From NCBI GenBank assembly GCA_030145245.1, contig JAQYWC010000054.1:1-64000 (forward strand): a stretch of 64,000 bases of DNA. The letters run 5' to 3'. The position numbers were made by a program, and so were the translations under genes. The notes beneath the pieces are model-generated. The model did no database searches. It had not been told where the DNA came from and saw nothing but the letters and a program-made list of their open reading frames with translations. Origin of the DNA: Desulfobacterium sp. GTDB taxonomy: Bacteria; Desulfobacterota; Desulfobacteria; Desulfobacterales; Desulfobacteraceae. Position 1 is the stretch's first letter, and each line of letters begins with the position of its first letter. Of the stretch, positions 27,498 to 36,664 are shown piece by piece.

Positions 27498-28070
27498 ATG
27501 GAATTTCTGAAGGATCTGAGAGGGAAAAACCCTGTTCCTGCAGGCGGGTCTGCATCGGCCTATACGTGCTGCCTTGGCATCAATCTCATGCTCAAGGCCC
27601 TTCGGTTCGAGATGGTTCAAAAACAGAAAGATGCGGAACTTGAGAGCAGCTTCCTTGGCTTCAGACGATCCATTGAACGCCTTGAACGCGATTTCTCAGA
27701 TTTTGTATGCCAGGACGGCGCGGCCTATGCCTCCTATTCCAAGTTTGTTAAAATCGGCGATTCCACGCTTGAAAACGAGAGCCTCGGCAACATCCTCACC
27801 ATCAGCATGGACATGGTTGCACGGGCCATGGAGGTGTTTGACTGGGCCGGGCGGCTCAACTCCGTTCTGTCCGACAGTTTTAAGCCGCACCTGCTGGTGT
27901 CGGCCGAGCTTGTGAACGGGGCGACCCGGGCCACCCTCCATGTCTGTCGAAGCAATGTGATGCAGATCAGCGATGAATTGAAACGCAAGATATATCTGGA
28001 TAAGATCGCCATGGTGCAGGAAGAGGCCGCGTTCAGATATGCAAAGGCGCTCTCCCTGCTCACGGATTAA
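27498..28070 (+). CDS. Cyclodeaminase/cyclohydrolase family protein (FTCD C-terminal type)
   Basis: 190 residues, all alpha-helical. The family motif GKNPVPAGGSASAYTCCLGI is at residues 9-28, and the rest matches the formimidoyl-THF cyclodeaminase/methenyl-THF cyclohydrolase (FchA) fold. It would act on one-carbon units bound to tetrahydrofolate; which of the two reactions is undecided. The start at 27498 is chosen because AAGGAGG lies 7 bases before it; an ATG at 27483 sits upstream of that site. It converges on the FMN-dependent oxidase-like gene and overlaps its end by 4 bp. Confidence 0.8.
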   Translation: MEFLKDLRGKNPVPAGGSASAYTCCLGINLMLKALRFEMVQKQKDAELESSFLGFRRSIERLERDFSDFVCQDGAAYASYSKFVKIGDSTLENESLGNILTISMDMVARAMEVFDWAGRLNSVLSDSFKPHLLVSAELVNGATRATLHVCRSNVMQISDELKRKIYLDKIAMVQEEAAFRYAKALSLLTD

Positions 28071-29074
28071 GCCAGGATGGACGGGCTTGCCCCTTTGATG
28101 GTGGCGGTTCCCGTCAACACCATGCTCTGTTTGAGTTCTCCCTGGATGGTGTCGATGAAGGTTTCAACGCCCTGCTGGAGTCCGCCCACACAGGCGATGG
28201 AAAACGGGCGGCCGATCATTACGGCATCGGCGCCAAGGGCGATAAGCTTCAGCACATCGCCGCCGGTTCTGACGCCGCCGTCCACGAGGATGGCGATTTT
28301 TCCCTTGACCTTTTCAACGATGCCGGGCAGCACCTGGGCTGCGCCCGGGGTGTGATCAAACACCCGTCCGCCATGGTTGGAGACCACAATGGCATCTGCA
28401 CCGGCTTCAACGGCCAACAGGGCCTCGTCCGGTGTCATCACCCCTTTGAGGATGAATTTCATGGGGGTGGATTTGATGATTTTTTTGAGGGTGTCGAGGT
28501 TCTTGGGGGTTACCGGGCGTCCCATCTTCCGAAGGGTGATGAGCCCTGCGGCATCGATATCCATTCCCACGATCCCTGCCCCTGTCTGTTCCGCTTTTTC
28601 AAGCTTGTCAAACAGCTCCTTATCTTCCCAGGGTTTGATAAAGGGGATGGCTTTTCCCTTCACCGACCGGATCGCCTCAAATCCCGATTCATGGATCATG
28701 TCAGGCACCCCGTCTCCGGTGCATCCGAGGATGCCCTTTGCTTCACACCCCTTGGCCACGGCCGTTATGTACTCCTGCTCTGAGATGCCGCCGCCCATGT
28801 TAAAACTGACCCCGCCGATGGGGGCGGCAAGAACGGGCAGGGCAAGGTCCATGCCGAGGAAGGTGGTGGATGTGTCAGGCTCTGACACGTCGTGGATGAG
28901 CCGCATGTTGAAGCGCAAGCTGTCCAGGGCTTCCAGGTTGGCCTTGAACGACCCGCCGGTGCCAAGCCCGCCCATTCCCGGAACCTCCCCGGCACAGGCC
29001 CTGCCGTCGCACCTGGGGCAGACCCGGCAGAATCCCTTCATCAGTTTCCTGGCATTGTCATGTATGGTTTTCAT
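28067..29074 (-). CDS. Alpha-hydroxy-acid oxidase-like FMN protein
   Basis: 335 residues with the FMN-dependent TIM barrel of the lactate/glycolate oxidase family. The catalytic His and substrate Arg lie in IVVSNHGGRVFDHTPG at about residue 232. LVDGGVRTGGDVLKLIALGA binds the FMN phosphate and KFILKGVMTPDEA carries the active-site Lys. The N-terminus has a Cys cluster (CRVCPRCDGRACAG) not found in classic lactate oxidases, which suggests a metal site or Fe-S cluster. Together with GIVGMDIDAAGLITL it fits the anaerobe-specific subfamily. It would oxidise a 2-hydroxy acid with an unknown acceptor. AAAGGATA precedes the ATG. Confidence 0.87.
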   Translation of the reverse strand: MKTIHDNARKLMKGFCRVCPRCDGRACAGEVPGMGGLGTGGSFKANLEALDSLRFNMRLIHDVSEPDTSTTFLGMDLALPVLAAPIGGVSFNMGGGISEQEYITAVAKGCEAKGILGCTGDGVPDMIHESGFEAIRSVKGKAIPFIKPWEDKELFDKLEKAEQTGAGIVGMDIDAAGLITLRKMGRPVTPKNLDTLKKIIKSTPMKFILKGVMTPDEALLAVEAGADAIVVSNHGGRVFDHTPGAAQVLPGIVEKVKGKIAILVDGGVRTGGDVLKLIALGADAVMIGRPFSIACVGGLQQGVETFIDTIQGELKQSMVLTGTATIKGASPSILA

Positions 29075-29466
29075 CTGAATATCCTTTGGTTGAGGGTTAA
29101 TTCTTTAATGTCTGGTTTTAGCTCCATTGGGCCTGGGGGTCAACGGTTTTCGGCAAGGCCTGCCTGTTTTACAGGACGGGCTTGATTTTGAAAAAACATG
29201 GGAATAGATAGTATAACCGTGTGAGAATTTTATTAGGAATCGGTCAGGGTTGGGTGATGGGAGAAAAAGTAATTATTCTGTTGACACCCTGGGATTCGTA
29301 TAATAGAAGATTTAAGAAAAAGACATCTTGAAGATGTCGGAAAAAGAGCGACCGCAGGTAGTAAAAAAATATAGAGAACCCAAAGCCATGAAGGCCTTAG
29401 ACTGACAGTCTATGGTCCTTTGTGGCTTTTTTTGTTTCTAACCGTTTAACCCTAAAGGATTCAGGA
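29075..29466. other. Intergenic region with leader of the TonB/FmdE operon
   Basis: About 390 bp between two divergently oriented genes. It holds an imperfect hairpin at 29154-29184, a good -10 box and the long leader with terminator listed next. No small coding gene is evident. Confidence 0.6.
29299..29433 (+). promoter_or_regulatory. Leader with intrinsic terminator before the first TonB receptor
   Basis: TATAAT at 29299 is a perfect -10 box, and a TTGACA 12 bp upstream is too close to be its normal partner. The predicted leader contains a hairpin GACATCTTGAAGATGTC at 29322-29338 and then a terminator. There AAAGCCATGAAGG (29382-29394) pairs completely, with two wobble pairs, with CCTTTGTGGCTTT (29417-29429), closing an inner AGACT/AGTCT stem, and ends in seven T (29427-29433). 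The receptor start lies 33 bp beyond. This arrangement suggests attenuation or a riboswitch; no known class was recognised. A stand-alone small RNA of about 120 nt is the alternative. Confidence 0.6.
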
Positions 29467-31596
29467 ATGAGACATAGGATTATCAGCGGTACATTAGGAT
29501 TGCTGGGAGCTTGGGTGGTAATTGTCGGCATGGATGGCCCAAGCTTTGCGGCGGAAATTAAAGTCAACCGGATCGATGATGTGGTGGTCCGGGCGGAATC
29601 GGAACAGCCGGCCATGGACGACCTGGTTCCGGCGGATGATATCTCACGGCCGGGTGTTTCCGACACGGTGCTCGATGCCATGCGAAACCTGCCCGGGGTT
29701 CAGTTTAAGCGAACCGCGGTATCAGGCAGCGAGAACGGAAAGCTTCGCATCCGGGGATTTGACGAGACCCGGCTTCGGATCATGAAGAACGGGGTTCCGG
29801 TTCACAGGGACGGCTCCTATGGCATCGGGCCTGTTGACTGGAGTACCCTGCCGGCGGAGGCCGTGGAAAGCATCGAGATTTATCGGGGTGCCGGACCGGC
29901 CAAATTCGGCAATGCCCTGGGCGGTGTGGTCAATATCGTCACCAAAAAGCCGGGGGATACCCCCGGGATGTCAATCTCCTCCATGTATGGAAGCATGGAC
30001 ACCTCCATGAACAGCATCACCCACTCGGGTAAAGCCGGGGCTGTGGGCTGGATTCTCTCCGGCGGACGGTATGATACCGACGGGTATCTCAGGAACAATT
30101 TTGTTGAGCAGCACCGGGCGTCCGGGGAGATCAGTGTAAAGATGCCCTTTGGGACCGAGCTTGGGGCCGGCTTCGCCTGGAGCGACCAGGAGACGGGCAT
30201 GCCGGTGATGAACGGGCCGGGAACGCCCCATTATAAACCCGGTGATCCGGATGCGGACGGCCGGGAGCTTGGGGGGCCGGGCATCTCCTACCGCCTCAAG
30301 GACGGGTTCAGCGCCTGGGGTGAAAAGAGCTTTGCCGAGGATGAGAACCTCTCCTTCAACACCTGGATCGCCAAGGCGTTTGACAAGGGCAGTGCCCGGC
30401 TTGATTTCAGGACCTGGCGCCAGGACAAGCGGGAAGTCTATTACGATGCCGAAGATCCGGGCAAAAAGATCTATGAGCGGGAAACCGATGCTGAGCCGGA
30501 CAACTGGTCGCTGAACCTTGCCATTGAGAAAGAGATCAGCAGCCACAGGATCGAAGCCGGAGCCGAGAGCCGCAGCCACGGCTGGGGGGACCAGACCGTC
30601 ACCTATATTGATGAGAGCTATTTCAACGGTTCCATCAACTCCCCGTTTTTTGCCTTTCTCCGGGAGGGGTTCAAGGGCCAGCCCAATAACATGAAGTACC
30701 ATGCCCTCTATCTCCAGGATCACTGGCAGATCAACCCGGCCCTGGATCTTGAATTCGGTGTCCGGCAGGAGTGGTTCAAGGCGGACAGCATCGACCCCGA
30801 TGCCTTTGGATTCACCTGGAGCACCCCGGAGAGCAAGCTTGACGAATCCAACCTCGCCCCCCGGTTGCGGCTGGGATACAGGCCCTGGGCCGATGGTGTC
30901 TTTCACCTTGCTTTTAATGTGGCCCACCGTTATCCCACTTCGCCGGAATATTTCTGGTGGTACCTGAACAACGGCACGGGATTCTTCAACACCGGGTTCA
31001 ATCCGGAAAAGGCGCTCCAGTATGAGTTCTCCTACGAGCATACGGTGTCGGATGTGGCAAAACTCATGGTCCGCTCCTACTACTACGAGGTGGATGATTA
31101 TATCGCCTCAAACTTTGTGGCCGGCACCGGGAGTGTATTTTACAACATCGACCAGGTGACCCTCAAGGGGGCTGAGATCGGCATTTCCGTGAACCTGCCC
31201 TGGAATTTATCCACCTTTGCAAATGTGACCTGCCAGCGGGGGGAGAAGGAGGGGGATCCCTGGGACAGCAACGACGTGCTTGAGGGCCAGATCCCGGATT
31301 TCCCGGAGACCATGGCCAATTGGGGACTTGATTTCAAGCTGGACGACCTTGTTTCGGCCCATCTGACCGTCAACTACGTGGGTGACCGGGAACACTTTAA
31401 CGGTGCAAACCTGAAGCGCCTTGGCTCCTATACCCTTGTGAACTGTTCGGCTGAGTGGAAGGTGTGGCAGAAAAACAGTTCCAGCCTGAAGCTCAAGCTT
31501 GCCGCAGAAAACATCTTTGACCGGGAGTACGAAGAGGAGGCCGGCTATCCCATGCCCGGTGCCACCCTCATCGCCGGCATGGCCCTGGCCTTCTAA
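29467..31596 (+). CDS. TonB-dependent outer-membrane receptor 1
   Basis: About 709 residues with a signal peptide ending FAA at about residue 27. The plug domain has NLPGVQFKRTAVSGSENGK, then LRIRGFDETRLRIMKNGVPV and VESIEIYRGAGPAKFGNALG followed by GGVVNIVTKKPG, all diagnostic. The rest is a beta-barrel of alternating strands ending in a terminal aromatic (AGMALAF). It would import a ligand across the outer membrane using TonB energy. The TonB-box region may be RIDDVVVRAE just after the signal. The ATG at 29467 follows AAAGGATTCAGGA. It is the first gene of the TonB/FmdE cluster; FmdE-1 follows 26 bp later. No TonB, ExbB/D or ABC transporter gene is present nearby, and the ligand is unknown. 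Confidence 0.93.
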   Translation: MRHRIISGTLGLLGAWVVIVGMDGPSFAAEIKVNRIDDVVVRAESEQPAMDDLVPADDISRPGVSDTVLDAMRNLPGVQFKRTAVSGSENGKLRIRGFDETRLRIMKNGVPVHRDGSYGIGPVDWSTLPAEAVESIEIYRGAGPAKFGNALGGVVNIVTKKPGDTPGMSISSMYGSMDTSMNSITHSGKAGAVGWILSGGRYDTDGYLRNNFVEQHRASGEISVKMPFGTELGAGFAWSDQETGMPVMNGPGTPHYKPGDPDADGRELGGPGISYRLKDGFSAWGEKSFAEDENLSFNTWIAKAFDKGSARLDFRTWRQDKREVYYDAEDPGKKIYERETDAEPDNWSLNLAIEKEISSHRIEAGAESRSHGWGDQTVTYIDESYFNGSINSPFFAFLREGFKGQPNNMKYHALYLQDHWQINPALDLEFGVRQEWFKADSIDPDAFGFTWSTPESKLDESNLAPRLRLGYRPWADGVFHLAFNVAHRYPTSPEYFWWYLNNGTGFFNTGFNPEKALQYEFSYEHTVSDVAKLMVRSYYYEVDDYIASNFVAGTGSVFYNIDQVTLKGAEIGISVNLPWNLSTFANVTCQRGEKEGDPWDSNDVLEGQIPDFPETMANWGLDFKLDDLVSAHLTVNYVGDREHFNGANLKRLGSYTLVNCSAEWKVWQKNSSSLKLKLAAENIFDREYEEEAGYPMPGATLIAGMALAF

Positions 31597-31622
31597 TGAT
31601 CTGTTCCCCTTGGGAGAGGAAA

Positions 31623-32696
31623 ATGAAAAAAATAAGATTCGCGTTCATGGGTGTATGCCTGGTGCTGTTGACGGTTGGCTCTTCGGGCCTGGCCTTCGGC
31701 AAAGGGGTTGTCGGGTTTGGACAGGAGGCGGTTGCAAGGGCGCTTGAAATTCTTGAGGTTGCGCCGGGCATTGACGGGCTCGCCCTCATCACCAATGCAG
31801 GGTATGCCCTTTACAACGGCCAGTCCAGCCGCAGGATTCTGGACATTGCCCATGACAGGGCCGGGGTGAGCCTTGGCAGGAACACCCTGCTCCAGGTTCA
31901 TTCAAGCGATGATGCCACCCTGTTTATGGCCTTTTTGCACAAGCGGAACAAGACCGATATCCAGGCCACGGTGGTGAAAGCCCATGGCAACTCTGTTGCG
32001 GCCACGGATCCTGTGAATCTGTATGTGGGCAAGGGCCAGTCGTTCAAAGGGTTTGAAACCCTGTGGGGAAAACAGGCCTTCTCCATTGTCACCCTTGCCA
32101 ATGGCTGGGCCCAGGGCATTCCCGGGGATCTGCTCCAGGGGGCCCTGTTCCATGATCATTTTTGCTGCGGTGTGGCCACGGGATATTTTACGGCACGGTA
32201 TATCAAGGAGAGGGTGCCCCTTTCAGAAGGTGCCGCATATACCTATGTGGGCATTCCGGCATGGTGCCAGGACGATTATATCATGCACCATCTTAACCTG
32301 ACCCCGGGAAAGGGCGGTTATTATGCCATGAAATATCCCTGGGACCGGCCCTGGAAAACAGGCGGCAAGGCCTACTCCTCCCTTGGGGGCGTCATCATCG
32401 CATTTGACCGGGCCGCCAACAGGGGAGAGGCAAGGGTGCTGGCTTTTGACTGGCACTTTGACGAGTTCATGGCCGCTTGCGGTCTTTCCCCGCAACCACT
32501 GGACTGGAAAAACAGTCCCTGGCTCCATGTCCTGTACAACCGGTTTCTGCTGGAACACAGGGATCATCCTGAAAAATTTGTCTCTGTCCTTGGGGTGAAA
32601 CAGTTGAAAAACCGGGAGGCGTACATGGAACTTGTGGGCGCGGGGGAAAACCCCCTGGAGGCGATACTAGGCCGGGACCCGGATTGGAGGCCGTAA
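31623..32696 (+). CDS. Exported FmdE-domain protein 1
   Basis: 357 residues with a signal peptide (KK, hydrophobic, ending LAFG at about residue 26). The second half holds the FmdE domain: FHDHFCCGVATGYFTARYI is the Cys/His metal site (consensus HxHxCPG), with the usual Pro replaced by Cys. GIPAWCQDDYIMHHLNLTPG carries the downstream conserved Cys. FmdE was first described in the operon of molybdenum formylmethanofuran dehydrogenase, but most bacterial members have no known function. The N-terminal half (ALITNAGYALYNGQ) is shared with FmdE-2 at 33453, as is the C-terminal AGxNPL motif. The start at 31623 follows GAGAGGAAA. The protein should be periplasmic. Confidence 0.82.
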   Translation: MKKIRFAFMGVCLVLLTVGSSGLAFGKGVVGFGQEAVARALEILEVAPGIDGLALITNAGYALYNGQSSRRILDIAHDRAGVSLGRNTLLQVHSSDDATLFMAFLHKRNKTDIQATVVKAHGNSVAATDPVNLYVGKGQSFKGFETLWGKQAFSIVTLANGWAQGIPGDLLQGALFHDHFCCGVATGYFTARYIKERVPLSEGAAYTYVGIPAWCQDDYIMHHLNLTPGKGGYYAMKYPWDRPWKTGGKAYSSLGGVIIAFDRAANRGEARVLAFDWHFDEFMAACGLSPQPLDWKNSPWLHVLYNRFLLEHRDHPEKFVSVLGVKQLKNREAYMELVGAGENPLEAILGRDPDWRP

Positions 32697-32764
32697 CCAT
32701 TCTTATAACGGAAGCTTAAAACCTTGGGGTGCTTTTTACGCCCCACAATATAAGGAGAATTATT

Positions 32765-33373
32765 ATGATACTCAAACCCTTTATGAGGGAGGGGGTCATG
32801 CCCCTTCCCGTGACATTTATCTCAACCGTGAGCAAAAGCGGCGTTCGAAACATCGCCCCCTATTCGTGCATCATGCCGGTGTTGAGACCCTTGGATCTCA
32901 TCACCTTTGCCAGTGCCGAAAAACGGGACACCCTTGTCAACATCAGGGAGACCGGGGAGTTTGTCATCAACCTTGCCGGGTCGGCCATGGAGAAGAGCGT
33001 CATTCCCACGGCAAGAATGACCGGCCCTGAGGTGGACGAGTTTGAGGTGGCAGGCCTTGAAGAAAAACCGTCCGCCACCATCAAGGCGCCCGGGATTCTG
33101 GGATGCTATGCCTGGATGGAGTGCTCCCTTGTGAACGAGTACAAGGAGGATAACTACAGTCTTGTGGTGGGAAAGGTGCTTCGCCTGGAGGTGAGTGACG
33201 ACGCCATTGACGAGTCGTATCACCTTGATGTGGACAAAGCCGCTCCCCTGATGATGACCGGAAGCAAGAAGGGGATGCACTTTTGCACGGTCAAAGAGAC
33301 CCAGGGGTTTGAACCCTTTGCCGCCATGTTTCCCACCGGAGTCGATCCCATCTCCAAGACCTCGAAAAGCTGA
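32765..33373 (+). CDS. Flavin reductase-like FMN-binding protein
   Basis: 202 residues with the FMN-binding split-barrel fold: MPLPVTFISTVSKSGVRNIA near the N-terminus, then APYSCIMPV, FASAEKRDTLVNIRETGEFV and INLAG, the typical flavin-reductase-like order. No signal peptide, so it is cytoplasmic, unlike the two exported proteins that flank it. It could reduce flavin or a metal complex with NAD(P)H, or simply bind FMN. AAGGAG precedes the ATG at 32765. It is 68 bp downstream of FmdE-1 and 79 bp upstream of FmdE-2, inside the TonB/FmdE cluster. Confidence 0.85.
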   Translation: MILKPFMREGVMPLPVTFISTVSKSGVRNIAPYSCIMPVLRPLDLITFASAEKRDTLVNIRETGEFVINLAGSAMEKSVIPTARMTGPEVDEFEVAGLEEKPSATIKAPGILGCYAWMECSLVNEYKEDNYSLVVGKVLRLEVSDDAIDESYHLDVDKAAPLMMTGSKKGMHFCTVKETQGFEPFAAMFPTGVDPISKTSKS

Positions 33374-33452
33374 TACCTGGATGATGAAAGGGGGGGCTGC
33401 GGGATTGGGTGCCCCCAATTTTTTTAACAGCAGATAAAGGAGTTTTATACAG

Positions 33453-34460
33453 ATGAAGCCAATGTTCAAATACGTGGTTGCAATGATCGTTCTTACCCTT
33501 GTTTTAATAAGCCCGGCCGGTGCCGATGATTCCGGGTTTAACCGGATGATTGCCCAGGCCATGGCAGATATTTCAACGGCGAAGGGCAGCACCGATCTTC
33601 TATGCCTGACCAATGCGCCCTATGTGAGGAGCAATGGGCAGCCGGGGATCGATTATCTGAAACCCATCCAGGAGCTGACCGGCTGTTCCGTGGGCAACCA
33701 GAACCTGCTTTTTTTCCAGCGTCCCCAGTTTTATCCCCTCAGCATTACCCTTTTCCGGGGGAGCACCGGGGATGCCGTGGTCATGACCATGAAAAATAAG
33801 GTTTTTGTAACGGAGCGGCTCGAACTTTCCCAGTCAAACCTTTCCAGCAAAGCGTTCTGGAAGGGGACAGACGGGTTGGCCTGTAAGCCTGATTTCTTTA
33901 CCATTGCCTCCATTGCAGGCTCCTGGGCCCTTGGCGCACCCTATGACTACCTCAAGTGTGCAGAGCTTCACAACCACCTCTGCCCCGGGGTGAGCTCGGG
34001 GTATCTGATCTCTAAAATGATCCTGGATAAATATTCCTTAAAACAGGGGGAGAGATACACCATGATCTCCTCTCCCATCTGGTGCAAGGAGGATGCGTTC
34101 CAGGTGCTCCTGGACCTGACCCCGGGCAAGAGGGGGATGATCGTGAAGAAGCTCACCCAGGAGCAGAAAGAGAGAATATCTGTTGAGAATCCGGCCGGTA
34201 TGCTTTTGATCACGGACAAGAAAACAGGGGCAGGCAAAGGCGTTGCCTTTTCCTTTGATTTTGACAGGATGAGAGAGCTTGCGCCAAAGGAGAGTCCCAA
34301 GGTCGCCCTTGTTTTTGCCCTTGTGGACTACCTTGACGAACCCCAGCGGTTTGTGACCGTTGCCAAAGAGTTTGAGGTCAGTAAAAAAATGGCCCAGGAG
34401 ATGATCACCGCAGGTTCCAATCCCTATGATGTGGCAGGTCTTACCACCCCCCAGAACTAA
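33453..34460 (+). CDS. Exported FmdE-domain protein 2
   Basis: 335 residues with a signal peptide (hydrophobic residues 7-22, ending PAGA). The FmdE metal site is canonical: ELHNHLCPGVSSGYLISKMI, followed by SSPIWCKEDAFQVLLDLTPG. The N-terminal half (LLCLTNAPYVRSNGQPG; TGCSVGNQNLLFFQRPQF) is recognisably homologous to that of FmdE-1, so the pair are paralogues of one architecture: an exported N-terminal module, then FmdE. The C-terminus ends with AGSNPYDVAGL, like AGENPLEAILG in FmdE-1. AAGGAG precedes the start. It is followed 21 bp later by the second TonB receptor. Metal binding in the periplasm is likely; substrate unknown. Confidence 0.85.
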   Translation: MKPMFKYVVAMIVLTLVLISPAGADDSGFNRMIAQAMADISTAKGSTDLLCLTNAPYVRSNGQPGIDYLKPIQELTGCSVGNQNLLFFQRPQFYPLSITLFRGSTGDAVVMTMKNKVFVTERLELSQSNLSSKAFWKGTDGLACKPDFFTIASIAGSWALGAPYDYLKCAELHNHLCPGVSSGYLISKMILDKYSLKQGERYTMISSPIWCKEDAFQVLLDLTPGKRGMIVKKLTQEQKERISVENPAGMLLITDKKTGAGKGVAFSFDFDRMRELAPKESPKVALVFALVDYLDEPQRFVTVAKEFEVSKKMAQEMITAGSNPYDVAGLTTPQN

Positions 34461-34481
34461 GCAGATGGAAGAAAAGAAAAT

Positions 34482-36659
34482 ATGATTGAGAATCAAATGA
34501 TGCGAAAACAGAGATGTGAAACCATGGGAACCGGTTCTTTTGATATGGCAAGGATTCTTTGTGTGACAGCGCTGGTGATTTGTGCGTGGGCAACAGACAC
34601 CTTTGCCAGTGAATCCTTTTCCCTGGATGATGTTGTGATCACCGCCAGCCGGGTGCCTGAAAAAAGGGATGCCGTTGCTGCAAAAATAGAGATCATAACC
34701 CGGCAGGATATTGAAAACATGGCCGGGGCAACCCTGGATACCGTTCTCAGGGACGTTGCCGGTGTGACCTCAAACCGCACCAGCACAAGCCAGATGCGAA
34801 CCGTGGTCGGCATGCGGGGCCTTGGAAGCTTTGAGCAGGGGAGAACCCTGGTGCTGATGGATGGCATCCCCATCAACAAGACAGACTCCGGGGGAGTGAA
34901 CTGGAACAGCATCAACCCGGATACGGTGGAACGGATCGAGGTGTTCAAGGGGCCGGGCTCTTCCGTGTATGGAAGCAACGCCATGGGCGGTGTGATCAAT
35001 ATTATTTCAAGACGGCCAACCGCCCCCTTTTCCGGGGCCGTATCAACAGAGGTCGGCTCCCATGGCACCTGGGGCGGCCGGTTCAATGTGGCCGCCAGGA
35101 AAGATCCGGACAGGGGATTTAACTTCGGTCTTGCCGGGATGTACCGGGAAACCGACGGGTGGGAAGCGGCGTCAGACCATACCAGGAAAAAAAAGAACGA
35201 TGACGGGTATGAGATCATGCCCCTGTATCTGGATGAGTGGTCCATCTCTCCCCAGATGGGTTATGACTTTAATGAATTGAACCATCTGAAGCTGGATTGT
35301 TCCTATTATTATGATGAGAGGGGGGAAGGAGTCAAAGGGGATGACCGCGACGATGGGGAGTACCGTCACTTTAAGAACCGGCGGGCCAATCTCACCTACA
35401 GCGGTGGTCTTGCGGATCAAAAATGGGAGACGCGACTCTACTACCAGCTGGAGGAGTATTACAAGCTATATGACCGCATTGGAAAAACCGATACCGATGT
35501 GGACTCCGATCGCAGTGATATGGGACTTATCCTCCACTATTCCTCTCCCTTTCTTGCCCAGTGGAACAGGGTTGGGATCGGTGCGGACATCAAGCAGGGT
35601 GGGGTGGATGCCCAGGATCTGGATAAGGACGGAGGATTTATAAAGAACAGCGGGGATATGCGGTTTTATGCCCTTTACCTGGATGACAGGCTTTCGCTTC
35701 TGGATGAAAGGCTGACGGTTTCCCTGGGGCTCAGGTATGACTATATTGAAACCTTTGACTGCGAGACATCAACCCATCCGGGGCATCTGTTTTCCGGTTA
35801 TGTTGACGGCAATCCCATCAAGGATGACAACTGGGATGCTTTGAGTCCGAGAATCTCAGGCAAGTATCTTTTCAGCGATCATTTCAATGCCTATGGCTCA
35901 TACTCCAGGGGGTTTCGTGCCCCTGAGCTTGATGATCTGTGCAGGACTGGCTGGCAGTATGTCGGGCCCAAGATTGCTAATCCCGATCTGAAACCTGAAA
36001 CCATCGACACCTTTGAGCTGGGTGCAAGCTATACGCCTGTGAAGGGGCTGACCCTGTCCGGTTCCGCTTTTTACTCCCTTGGAAAGGATTTTCTCTACTA
36101 TGTGGATACGGGCATTCCCGTTGGAACCCGTGGTTACTGGGCAACCAAGACCTATAAGATCAAGCAGAACGTGGGGGAGGTTGAGATCCATGGCATTGAG
36201 CTCACCGCCCAGTACAGCCTGACAGAGAAGATCCGGTTCAAGGCCGATTATACCTATGCGGACACAGAGATAAAAGAGTATGAAAAACCCGATTTCGCCG
36301 GGGCAACGGACCTGACCGGAAAAGAGCTGCGGTCTTCTCCTGCCCAGATAGTCAACCTGTCGGCCGTGTGGGAGAACAGGATCATCAATTCAAAGCTCAG
36401 CATCCGGTGGAAAGACGAGCAGTACCTGGATGATGTGAACAGTGGAAATGAAGCTGCGGACAGCTATGCTACCGCTGATATCAAATTCTGGAAATCGTTT
36501 GGCAATGGTTTCACTGCCTCGTTATCCGTGGAGAACATTTTCGATGATGAGCATACCGAGACCTCCCAGGGTACGGAACTTGTCGATGGGGTTCCCTATG
36601 GTCTGGAAAGCTATAATCCGGGACGGGTGTTTACGGCAATACTGAAGTACCGATTCTAA
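34482..36659 (+). CDS. TonB-dependent outer-membrane receptor 2
   Basis: 725 residues. A signal peptide lies within residues 22-43 (MARILCVTALVICAWA), so the true start could be the ATG at 34545, but only the ATG at 34482 has a plausible ribosome site (GGAAG). The likely TonB box is SLDDVVITASR, followed by a plug with DVAGVTSNRTSTSQ, GRTLVLMDGIPINKTDSG and PDTVERIEVFKGPGSSVYG. Then GSNAMGGVINIISRRP leads into a 22-strand type barrel ending in Phe (TAILKYRF). It is of the BtuB/FepA general type and unlike receptor 1 in detail. It is the last gene of the cluster, followed by a strong terminator. Confidence 0.93.
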   Translation: MIENQMMRKQRCETMGTGSFDMARILCVTALVICAWATDTFASESFSLDDVVITASRVPEKRDAVAAKIEIITRQDIENMAGATLDTVLRDVAGVTSNRTSTSQMRTVVGMRGLGSFEQGRTLVLMDGIPINKTDSGGVNWNSINPDTVERIEVFKGPGSSVYGSNAMGGVINIISRRPTAPFSGAVSTEVGSHGTWGGRFNVAARKDPDRGFNFGLAGMYRETDGWEAASDHTRKKKNDDGYEIMPLYLDEWSISPQMGYDFNELNHLKLDCSYYYDERGEGVKGDDRDDGEYRHFKNRRANLTYSGGLADQKWETRLYYQLEEYYKLYDRIGKTDTDVDSDRSDMGLILHYSSPFLAQWNRVGIGADIKQGGVDAQDLDKDGGFIKNSGDMRFYALYLDDRLSLLDERLTVSLGLRYDYIETFDCETSTHPGHLFSGYVDGNPIKDDNWDALSPRISGKYLFSDHFNAYGSYSRGFRAPELDDLCRTGWQYVGPKIANPDLKPETIDTFELGASYTPVKGLTLSGSAFYSLGKDFLYYVDTGIPVGTRGYWATKTYKIKQNVGEVEIHGIELTAQYSLTEKIRFKADYTYADTEIKEYEKPDFAGATDLTGKELRSSPAQIVNLSAVWENRIINSKLSIRWKDEQYLDDVNSGNEAADSYATADIKFWKSFGNGFTASLSVENIFDDEHTETSQGTELVDGVPYGLESYNPGRVFTAILKYRF

Positions 36660-36664
36660 TCCTG

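Noticed and set aside
29281-29304. TTGACA plus TATAAT as a standard sigma-70 promoter
   Set aside because: The spacing is only 12 bp, too short; only the -10 box is retained as a likely promoter element.
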